From Furcasterigmium furcatum (Eukaryota > Ascomycota > Sordariomycetes > Glomerellales > Plectosphaerellaceae), in contig BCIA01000003.1 of NCBI GenBank assembly GCA_001599815.1, positions 3,162,001 to 3,226,000 on the forward strand: 64,000 bases of DNA. The letters are read 5' to 3'. How positions within the stretch are numbered: the stretch's first letter is position 1; each line of letters begins with the position of its first letter. Below, piece after piece: positions 55,529 through 64,000 of the stretch. The notes under the pieces are model-generated. The model was not told where the DNA came from. It saw only the letters and a list, made by a program, of their open reading frames with translations, and ran no database searches. The translations under genes were made by a program, and so were the position numbers.

Positions 55529-57262
55529 CTATTCAGCAACCTCCATGGCCCTCTTTATCAGGTGTAGTTCGTCGAGTACCTCTCGCAGAAGAGGTCGGTC
55601 ACAGGGGTTCTCGTTCCACTCCCCCGACTCCTTCTTCGTCTGTCTCGTGGTGAGGTAGTGCTTCGCCCAACCTACCTCTTTAAGCCACCACTGCCGTGCT
55701 GCGTCCAGTACATCCTGGGGTTTTGTCTCTGAGGGACTCTTGTCGTTCAGTATGAGCCTGCTCCCCTGCCGAACGACGGTTGTGTCGAGGGTTGGTCGAC
55801 GTCCCGCCGTGCACTTGTCGATGAGATGGCGAATCGGAGCCGGGGTTCGCTGGTACTCGGGGAATTGCAGATGCGATTCCCACCGGTACGAGATCCAGAT
55901 GGTTGCCCTCTGGGGGGCGCAGACTCCTTCGAAGATGCACCAGAGCACCCTGCCAAGCATGTAGACTTCAGCAGCCTCCTGCTCCGTCGGGCTCAAGGCG
56001 AGCCAGGACACGTTGTAGCCACCTGGAGGATTGGTGTACTTTTGTCTAGAAAGAAGTTCCTCGTAGCCTGGGCACAGCATGTTCATCATGTCGATGAACT
56101 CCTGCCGATTCTCGTCGGGAATGTCCTCTTCCGTGGCGAGCATGCGGATGTACTCGATGGCGTTGACCTCGGGCGCCGCAAATTCGCACCAGACGCCGCG
56201 CTGCTCAAAGTCAACCATCACCGCATCCCTGTTCGACGACAGCACGATGTTGTCGAGGCGCAGGTCGGGGTAGAACGTGCCGGACGTCTCGCGATGGTGC
56301 AGAAGTCCTGAGGTGATCTGGGTAGCCCACTTGTATTGGTCAGCCGCGGTGAGGGTGCCATTGGAGCCAAGGAATGGGATTATGTCCCGCATGGTGCCGT
56401 ATTCGTGGAATTCGAGGGTAAACCCAAGAACGGCTCTTTTGAAGCCGAATTTGACTTGCTTGGTGACGATGTGTACAGGGGCCGACATTATGTTGGGGTG
56501 CGGCCTCATGGTGAGCAGCAGCTTGAGCTCGTGGTATAGGTACTTGGAGAAGCTTGTGAGGGCCTTGAGAACGTATTTCTGGCCGTCAATGAGGACCAGA
56601 CATGTACTGTCGTGTATCTGTTCGACGAAGTGCACTTCTGCTATGTCGATGGCCGGGGGCAATCGGATCTCAGGACCCCATGTTGCTTCGAACTGAGCCT
56701 CCGAGAATAGAAATGTCTCCAGAGCATGTGCCTGGCCCACATCAACGGCGATCTGGCTGATGTCGAGAGACAAGTTCTTGAACACGATACGGGACCCAAA
56801 AGGCAGGTTGGTCAAGTAGTTCTGAGGATCCTCAATGCCGTTTGTCCAGGTCTGGAGTCGGCGGAGGATGTGCCTCGACACGGCCAGGTCGGCAACCCGG
56901 GCACGGTCTTTTGTGTGGAAGGCCCGGTCTAGCTCAAGGATATCTCGGATGTACCTGGGCTGCGTCGAGAGTTCGGGGATGAAACAATCTATTCTCAGGG
57001 GCCTGATGGGATCCATGAAGACGGGTACAACGTAGAACTGGGATCCAAAGGAGGTACAGCCGTCGATACGCCACAGAGGATCTGACAGAGGATCAAGACT
57101 GTCGACGCGGTTCTTTGGGTTCAGCTGGGAATTCTCCCAGGCATCCGTCGGTAAAGCGGCGGTGGTACATGGTGACGGGGAGGGAGTGGGAGCAGTGTTG
57201 CGTGGGAGGAAAGCTGCCGTTGGATGGGTGACTCTGTTGATTGTATCTGGACTGAGCTCCAT
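55529..57262 (-). CDS. Divergent protein-kinase-like protein
   Basis: A single exon from ATG 57262 encodes 577 residues. The first 60 are Pro/Thr-rich; residues 60-200 form a fungal-specific region (PLWRIDGCTSFGSQFYVVPV, FGSRIVFKNLSLDIS). The second half resembles a eukaryotic kinase: a beta-3 lysine in YVLKAL (K233), a helix-C Glu in YHELKLLL (E245), a hinge region (LEFHEYGTMRDI), a catalytic loop FYPDLRLDNIVLS (D333, N338) where HRD is YPD, a metal motif DFE (D351) instead of DFG, and FAAPEV (APE). The Lys, both Asp and the Asn are kept, so activity is possible despite the altered loop. The last 120 residues include a DKC-TAGRRPTL segment typical of the kinase C-lobe end. Such HRD-altered kinases are a large lineage-expanded group in ascomycetes. 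Substrate unknown. Confidence 0.75.
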   Translation of the reverse strand: MELSPDTINRVTHPTAAFLPRNTAPTPSPSPCTTAALPTDAWENSQLNPKNRVDSLDPLSDPLWRIDGCTSFGSQFYVVPVFMDPIRPLRIDCFIPELSTQPRYIRDILELDRAFHTKDRARVADLAVSRHILRRLQTWTNGIEDPQNYLTNLPFGSRIVFKNLSLDISQIAVDVGQAHALETFLFSEAQFEATWGPEIRLPPAIDIAEVHFVEQIHDSTCLVLIDGQKYVLKALTSFSKYLYHELKLLLTMRPHPNIMSAPVHIVTKQVKFGFKRAVLGFTLEFHEYGTMRDIIPFLGSNGTLTAADQYKWATQITSGLLHHRETSGTFYPDLRLDNIVLSSNRDAVMVDFEQRGVWCEFAAPEVNAIEYIRMLATEEDIPDENRQEFIDMMNMLCPGYEELLSRQKYTNPPGGYNVSWLALSPTEQEAAEVYMLGRVLWCIFEGVCAPQRATIWISYRWESHLQFPEYQRTPAPIRHLIDKCTAGRRPTLDTTVVRQGSRLILNDKSPSETKPQDVLDAARQWWLKEVGWAKHYLTTRQTKKESGEWNENPCDRPLLREVLDELHLIKRAMEVAE

Positions 57263-57528
57263 GGCCGGTGACGACCGCAGGGCGTGCGAGGGGGGATGAA
57301 ATGCCGGCAGGCCGGCAGATGGGATGAATTAGGGGTCGGTCCAGGCGAGCGGGCGAGCGAGGGAGCGAGCAAGCAAGCAGCGGTAGATGCTGCGTGTTCC
57401 ACGATGCGACGACGATGAAGGTGTGGCGGCTTGACGGTACCGAAGTCAAGAGGGTTGTCCGTGCGGTGGCCGGGCTGGGCGAAAGCCTGGATAAGCTGTG
57501 TCTCGACCGGTGTGGCTGTCGATGCCCA

Positions 57529-57640
57529 GGTAGGTTGGGAGGGAGGTATCCAATGTACGTAGGTAGTAGCAGCCTGAGGTAGGCAAGTAGGTAGGTATGT
57601 ATGTAGGTATGTAGGTACCAGGAGCAAGGTAGGTCAGGTA
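57529..57640 (+). repeat. GGTA-rich simple repeat patch
   Basis: About a dozen AGGTAGGT/GGTATGTA units with interruptions, upstream of the kinase-like gene (its minus strand reads TACC). Confidence 0.7.
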
Positions 57641-59384
57641 CCACTAGAGCAACAACGGCAGGGGTGACCACCACTGGCAGCAGGATCTGGGCTGGGTGGG
57701 CTGGGTGCAAGACGCAGGTCAGCAAGGAGGGACAGACGATACCGATTACTAATGGCGAGCGAGGACGCCTTCCATCTCGGGGAGTGTAAGGTGGTGCCAT
57801 GGAACCAACCTTCGTCTTGCCGGGCACCTCGGGCGACAGGGCGCGGCCGTGATCAGGGTGATGGATAAGAAGGTACCTTAGGTGAGGGCTGGGGTGCTCT
57901 GCAGAAATGGAAGAAAACGCGCGCCGGGAACGACGGATGGGCTACCATTCATCCAGCTACCCTCGTATGTCCGTCCGTCCGTATCATGTACAAAGATGGA
58001 TGGCCTGGCCGAGCTCCTCCGCAGCGTGAGTGATCTGATTCTCCGAAAGCAGCACGACGTGGTCCGCAGCATTCAGCAGTGTCTGGGCGGCCGACACTTG
58101 GCCTCATTTCGGGAGTGGAAAGCAGCAGGAATTCGGTCAAAGGAGAGAAGAAGGAGGAGGAGGAGGAGGAGCATGGCCTTCCATTGCAGCGCAGGGAAGA
58201 CGGGAAACGAGGGCATCGCCAGACGCTGCTCGCTTCAGGCTGCCTCGGACGTCTGTCGAAGCGAAGTCGACCAACCAACCAACCGCCAAGCTGAACGGTG
58301 CGCCCTGTGACTGTTGGGCTGCATGTCTGACCCGGTTGGAGCAGCACAATATCGTCTGTCGACCTGATTGGTTCGAGAGGTGATGCGGTTGGGGGATTAC
58401 TCACGCATGGCAGCACTGCATTGGCCGAGGACGAGGCCATCGCATTGGCGCATACGGACAGGCTCGTGTCCTCCAGCCGGAGCAGAGCAGCAGCAGCAGG
58501 TCGGGGATTCGACCCAGGACTCGATGCCTTCCAGGGCTGGACAGGTCATTAAACCCGTGCCCGAGCGGGATCCCCGATTTGAACTTGATGCAAGTATGGA
58601 CGGGCTGTGCACTTTATGATCGGCATGTCCGCCGATTGGTGTGTGTGCCATTGGGAAAACCAAAGCAGCCAGCCTCTCGACCTGCCGTTCATCCTGCTTT
58701 CCTCTGAAGGATGAGTCGTCGTTTTCTCATCACGACAATCGTGCCACTAAGGCTCGCACGGCCAGTCGCTTGCCGTGCATCATCGGTGAGCCTTGGTGGC
58801 CAGTTAAAGGGCAGCATGGAAGAAGCGTCGCACAGCGTCCCGACCGGTCGTCGAGGGGCTCGAGTCGGCCTGCCGTGTAGGGAGTGTCAATGATGGATAG
58901 ACTTTACCGGCACTCCAGGCTAGGGACCGGGCATGGAAGGGTACCCGAGGCTGACTCATCTCTTCCCCACATCCTGGTGTTCGTGCGGGATGACCTCAGT
59001 TCGGTGGCAGCAGCGACGCCGATGCAGTCAAGCTCTTTCCTATCTAGGTACCTATGATGGTACCTGAAGAAACAAAGGACTGGCCCGGCCCGGGGGGGCC
59101 TCTCTACCTTCCAGGTTACACAAGATAGGTACCTTAGGTAAGGTATACAGGCAACCAAAAAAACCAGGGAGGTACTACTCGCGTAAGTACGGACCTTCCC
59201 AGGCAAATGGAAGGTCTTCTTCTTCAGGACAGCTGAGCTAGTATATGCATCCGGAACGAACACACTGCCACCGCCCCGTCTTGACCACCTCACCAAAGAG
59301 GACACCACTTCCGGGGCGGGAGTTATCGACCCATGCTTCCTTCTTCGCACCACCTCACCGTCCCAAACCCGCGATCCTGCTCGC

Positions 59385-59468
59385 CACCTACCTACATACC
59401 TACTCGAGGTCCTGTGGCTACCTGTACATACCTACTTACTCACCTACTTACTCACCTAGGTAGGTGGG
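59385..59468 (+). repeat. CCTA-rich simple repeat patch
   Basis: CACCTACCTACATACCTACT-type repeats with ACTCACCTACTTACTCACCT, the reverse orientation of the patch at 57.5 kb; GGTACC sites are scattered just before it (59045-59140). Confidence 0.7.
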
Positions 59469-61804
59469 GGGTCAATGACGAGACTGATCCTGCACCTGGC
59501 CGTTCATCCGCTCAACGGTGAGATGGTCTCGCCAGGATGCCACCCTGGCGGGCTCTGACCGCTCGGAGGCATGCCTCTCCCCCGGGTCTCATCCTGCTTA
59601 TCCGGCAATGTGTTCACGATCCCCCCGGTTGACCGACTCGAATGGCGTCCCCCTCGCCCCCCTTCCCGACGTGTACTTTCACTACGTTCACGCCGCCTTC
59701 GGCCATTCTCGCGATGGTTGTACTTTGTTGAGGCTACACGACAGAAACTCGCAAGATTCTGACGGCTCTGGTGAGCTCACCGAAGTTGCGGTTCAGCCGT
59801 TCTTCAAGCGTGGCTAATAGACGGACCAGTTTCCGGGGCGGGATATGCAGCCACCACGCCCCCCAAGAATCGGTTGCCTGCAGAACCAAGGCATATGCAG
59901 CAGGATCGAGAAGGCCATCCCGTGTCTACATACAAGGCAGGCGGGCTACGAACTGCATAGGTAGCAGGAAGGCGCTTCGCGACTGTTCCGGCTGGCTGGT
60001 CTTGCACGGGGCTGGCATTCCGGTCCGCCGAGATGTTTGTTTCCTCACCGGCAAGGCCTCGGCACCCCGCCTTTGCTCTGTGCGGATTTTCACCGATGAA
60101 AAGGCGCTGTCGCAGGCCGACCCACCATTGCAGAGAACGGCCGTTCCGTCGCGCCAATCCAACGACGATCGAACCTCTTTGTCTTGGTCAACCGAGAGGA
60201 CACGAGGGATGGCTGCAAGGGCGGCCGTCGAAGTCCCTGTCCCCACACCCCGTGGCTTCACCGATTGCCCGATCGAGCCTCGTCCGTCAGGTGTGGTGCC
60301 TCCGCTTCCATATATCCTTGCTGACCGCACTTTCGAGGGTTCTGGCCAGGAGCTGTGATACATAAAAGGGCAAGGTCAGTCCAGACCGGCAAGGCATCGC
60401 CGGATATCGGGCCCCAGAAATGCGAACAGACTCTGCTTCCCCTTCCAGGGCTGCAGTCAGTCTCCGGGCGTTGCGGGGAAGAGGCAGCTGACGCTTCCCG
60501 TCACCGTCTCACATGCTCCAAGACGAGTTGCTGGGCCATACGCCACCAATACATTGTCACCTGCACGGCAAGGCGACCTCGTTCAGAGAGTTGTGCACGA
60601 AATCAGCGATAGCACTTGGGAGGTCCTCAGATTGCCTGCCCTGAGCAAACTTTCATTTCCAATCAGACGCCGGGATTTGGAGAGGGTGACGTGGGTGCTG
60701 GGCATCACCGACCACACATGGCCCCTGTTACACAAGAACAGGCTGAAGTGCCAGCGGGCAACAAATGATCATCGTTCTCGCTCACTCATCACCCCATTTG
60801 CCTGCAAGCCTGCGCCCCCCTCCAGGACCAACCGCACGGGATGGAATCCCTGAATGGGCGGGCATCCCAGCCGAGCGGTTTCCTGGACGAAGGGGGGGAA
60901 CAAACTGCTGGAACCGTGGCCCCCCTCCTCTCGCGTGGCATCACCCTCTGAACCCTGGTCAACTGTCATGGGTACCGCTCAGACCGGTCAAATAGTACAT
61001 TTCAGCACAGTTTCACCCCATTTACTCCAGCTCTCACCGGATCCTCCTCAGCCTTCAAGGATATTCGAGCGACTTGCGCCAAAGAACACCCAATCGTCGC
61101 TGACCGACAACGGCGACCGCTGTGGCAGAGCATCCAGGCTGCGCGACATTGATTGCTCCACGACAGCAGGAGCATTCGTACAGCGCTGATCACGCGGCAC
61201 ATCTCAGTCAGTCGGGGATCTGAGCCAGTGGGCAAGGCCGACACGCCCAAGGCCACGGCCACCAGCAGCAGCGTCCAGCACCAGCAGCATCCAGCACTGG
61301 CAACAGGAGACTCGGAGCAGAAGCAACAACGACGTCCGCATGTGTGTGCGTGCACGCACAACCACCACACACACCACCACATCTGCGCAAAGTTTCCCGG
61401 GCCCCCTCTCTGCCTCGGGGCTGGCCTTTTCTCTTCGCCTGACGCTCGTCAGAACGCACCCTGCTAGTTCGACTCCCATTTTATTGCCCTCTCACTCCTC
61501 TGGTCTCCTCATCCACATCGTTTGACGAGCCGCACCCTCTACACAGCCGGCTCTCGCCCTGCACTCCACTCTCGACTTACACAAAGGGCTTCTCAGGGTC
61601 GGGGTGGCAATGGCCTTCATGCCGTAGCTTCTCCCCACCCCCTCCCGGTGAAGCGCCGTCCGCACACTACACTCCCCGTGTCTCGCCCTTCTGTTCCTGC
61701 TTCCGGCTTGACTCTGCCGTACCCGTACATCTGTTGCACCGGCCGTGGTACCTGCACATGTTGCCTGCGCAGGTCGCTTCTACCGCACCCCCTCTGGAAG
61801 CATC

Positions 61805-64000
61805 ATGGTAAGTAAGCTTGCTTCCTATTCCTCGTCGGTGGCTTTCTGGGTGGATATATCATGCCGCCCCATCCTGACGCTCACCTGCCTCCACGTACGC
61901 CCCTCTCNCCCTGCCACTGTCACACCGTGACCGGCGCTCCATCACCCCTCCTCTTGCCCCGATCCGCTTCAATCTCTCAGCATATCCTGCACTTCTTGGA
62001 CCCGTCATTGATTGCCATCCTTTCAGGATCGCTCTACGTTGAAAAGGCGCCGGCCTTATGGCCACGGGGAACCCTCATCAGAATCATCCCAGTTTCAATA
62101 CGCCTCACACGACACCGACTTTACATTGCTGCCACTGGATCATCAGCGGTTCTTAAACCAGGCAGCCTCCATATATGGCCTCAGCGGCTCCCATCTTCAC
62201 CATCTAGTGCAGTCTGATCGTTCAAGCAAGCGGCAAAGACTCGTACAAGACATCCCAATGGCGTACCCATATCGTCTTGATGGATTGGCCCCGGGCGATG
62301 ACCCTGAGAAGGGACCGTATGAAGATCAAGGCCATGTTCCCAGTTGTGCCGCTCCCTCGGGCTCCTCGTTTCCGTCAACCAGTCTCCAACAAGTCACCAA
62401 TGGCCTGGCAAACCTGCGGTATGCGCTCTGTTCAGCCTGCTTCACGCGGCTGGGCAACCATGAAGGTGTGCTGTTCCCTCTCATCATGCTTTACTCGTGT
62501 GACTGATCACCTACCATAGCGGAGTACCAAGCGCTGCCGGGGCCGAGCGCCTGTGAGTATGGGATCGACAAGCCCTACGAAGCTGAAAAACGCCCTTCAG
62601 TACATGATCGCGACGCCGAGGGATACATACCCGCCAATATCAACACAGAACAGCCTTCCGCCTACGTCGGAGGCTCTTCTTTGCCTGGTGAATTCATGTC
62701 AAGTTACCAGGACATGGCCGAGATCAGCCCCATCAGTCCCCAAAACACGAAGCAAGATGCTGTCTACTTTGCAACCTCGGCACCAGGACCTGCCCCCTAT
62801 GCCGTTCAAGGATTGGACACCATGTCCGTGCCTATCATGGGCCATGACAGTGGCTTCGTCCACGGACATACAATTGCTGGCCCTGCGTCGTTGATGCCCT
62901 ACAATACCAATGTGCTGTCCGTCGACCCTTCGCCATCATTGCACATAACCACTCCTCTGGTAGCAGTTCACCCCTCTCAGTATGCCTTGGTGAAGGACTA
63001 TGGCACCTCCGGCGGCTCCGAGATTCCCATGGATCAGTATGACTTGCCTAAGCCAAGTTCAGACATGATCGTCGTTCCTCCGAATCAAAAAGCACCCGCT
63101 ACCAAACGTGGCCCATTCCAGAGCAAGGAGCTACGAGAGCTAACAGCACAGACCCGACGCATCGGCTCATGCATTAGGTGCAGAATGCAACGCATCAGGG
63201 TGAGTGAGCCCCCTACTATTCTGCGATTACACTGTCGCAGTTAACGTCATATTCGACAAACACGTACTGACAGAATACAGTGCCATGTGAATCCTGAAGA
63301 TACGGAAGGCGCTTGTCTGACCTGCAATAAGGGCAAGCAAAAGCCGAACCCCAAGATTTGGAAGCTGCCTTGTCTGCGAGCCAAAATCACGGAAGTCAAA
63401 CTCTTCAAGCCCGGCCAAGTCCGGGGCAAGGAGTGGACGCAGCGCTGGAAAGACAGCATCGTTGACAACATCACTACATGGGAGGACGCCGAAAAGATGA
63501 TCTTGGTGACTGAAGGCTACACTCCACAACATGGCATTTCACTCCGTGTCAAACGTTTCAAACCCCAAAGCGGCGACACTTTGCACCGTGAATGGGCGTC
63601 CACTCTCAACAACGAGATCAAGAAGAGGGTTGATCTGCCACCATACGCCATCGTCGACCTCCAGGAAGCTGAGACGCAATACAAGGACTACATCACGGAC
63701 TGCCTCGGAAGCTTCGAGGGCTTCAGCGAGTTCGTGTCCGCGGTTCTGGAAGCGCGGCCTAGGCCGCAACCTGTTAGCGACCACAGACACCTGAGAGAGA
63801 CGTATGCTCTCGCATGGGAATTGAGCCATGCACAAAGCCTCACGCAGAAGGAGAGAGATCTCTTGATGCAAGCCCTGCGACTGTGGGTCGCCATACGGCT
63901 CACAACAGCATCAACGACGATCATCGGAACCGAGACCCTCGGTATCCCAAGGATGCCAATGGACAGCCCGCAACGCGGCCAGCGACCGGTTCCCCCAGTA
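61805..64000 (+). CDS. Zn-cluster transcription regulator with a central, atypical Cys6 motif (partial)
   Basis: Four exons are visible: 61805-61807, 62027-62465, 62520-63199 and 63281 to the window end; 614 codons without a stop. The first coding exon is only the ATG, followed by a 219-bp intron that contains an N at about 61908. Phases agree at every junction. Residues 1-150 are Ser/Arg-rich (MDRSTLKRRRPYGHGEPSSE); residues 150-360 look disordered. A Cys cluster lies at 365-405: C365, C368, C375, C386, C389, C405 (SCIRCRMQRIR, CHVNPEDTEGACLTCNKGKQ, KLPC), that is CX2CX6CX10CX2CX15C. It is followed by LRAKITEVKLFKPGQVRGKE and a helical region (WKDSIVDNITTWEDAEKMIL). This resembles a fungal Zn2Cys6 family with the cluster in mid-protein and the KLPCLR-KIT...FKPG motif. 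The 3' part is outside the window. Confidence 0.8.

Larger units (their letters stand above)
57263..61804. other. Gene-poor intergenic region, about 4.5 kb
   Basis: Between the divergent kinase-like gene and the last gene. It holds two TACC/GGTA repeat patches and a GGA run at about 58150-58172. The longest open frame (59771-60358 +, 195 codons) has no domain and no typical codon bias. From about 61400 the plus strand is a C/T-rich leader. Confidence 0.5.

Noticed and set aside
58140..58180. GGA-rich run as a possible structured RNA or regulatory element
   Set aside because: Ordinary trinucleotide repeat with no conserved neighbours.
59771..60358. 195-codon plus-strand frame in the gene-poor stretch
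   Set aside because: No domain, Arg/Ser/Pro-biased as expected for chance frames in GC-rich DNA, and overlapped by other open frames.
1..64000. tRNA genes, CRISPR arrays, intact transposons, secondary-metabolite clusters
   Set aside because: I looked for T-arm/anticodon patterns, regular direct repeats, transposase or reverse-transcriptase motifs, terminal repeats, and PKS/NRPS motifs and saw none; short or degraded ones could still be missed by eye.

Overview
The window is nuclear DNA of a filamentous ascomycete (Pezizomycotina), most likely a Sordariomycete. The reasons are GC-rich coding sequence, many short GT-AG introns (about 50-230 bp) with CTAAC/CTGAC-type branch sites, long pyrimidine-rich leaders, wide intergenic spaces, and families such as MPH1, a NUC-1/PHO4-type bHLH factor, CMT1/CAP59-type GT69 and fungal Zn-cluster regulators. 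Short TACC/GGTA repeat patches would fit Glomerellales, but that placement is a guess.

Layout. 1-5.3 kb: 3' end of cytochrome c peroxidase (+), PYM (-), the complex III subunit QCR9 in five exons (+), and a RidA/YjgF imine deaminase with a mitochondrial presequence (-). 6.3-10.9 kb: protein O-mannosyltransferase PMT4 (+) and a GT69 mannosyltransferase (+), both secretory-pathway mannosylation enzymes. 11-15 kb: a 793-residue acidic, disordered protein of unknown function (-) and a Cys-rich unknown (+). 17.9-20.3 kb: a three-finger C2H2 regulator (+). 20.3-23.4 kb: non-coding sequence with two decayed gene pieces. 23.5-30.1 kb: divergent pair MPH1 (FANCM-type helicase, -) and MEX67 (mRNA export receptor, +). 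34-36.3 kb: Kelch/single-TM protein (+). 36.3-42.9 kb: gene-poor, with one possible decayed gene. 42.9-49.2 kb: NUC-1/PHO4-type bHLH factor (+), KEOPS subunit PCC1 (-), CDC14 phosphatase (+). 51-57.3 kb: SWIM-finger protein (+), REI1 (-), divergent kinase-like protein (-). 57.3-61.8 kb: gene-poor. 61.8 kb to the end: a Zn-cluster regulator (+), cut by the window edge and with an N in its first intron.

Most genes are housekeeping genes that do not form one pathway; I see no operon-like cluster, secondary-metabolite cluster, complete transposon, CRISPR array or tRNA. Recurring themes are RNA biology (PYM, MEX67, PCC1, REI1), mitochondria (CCP1, QCR9, RidA) and glycosylation (PMT4, GT69). I did not find a convincing new biological system. 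The items most worth a second look are the RidA gene with two in-frame starts, the MPH1 frameshift in a C7 tract, the in-frame 75-bp intron of PCC1, the unusual Zn cluster in the last gene, the kinase-like protein with an altered catalytic loop, and the gene remnants near 21-22.4 and 40 kb.
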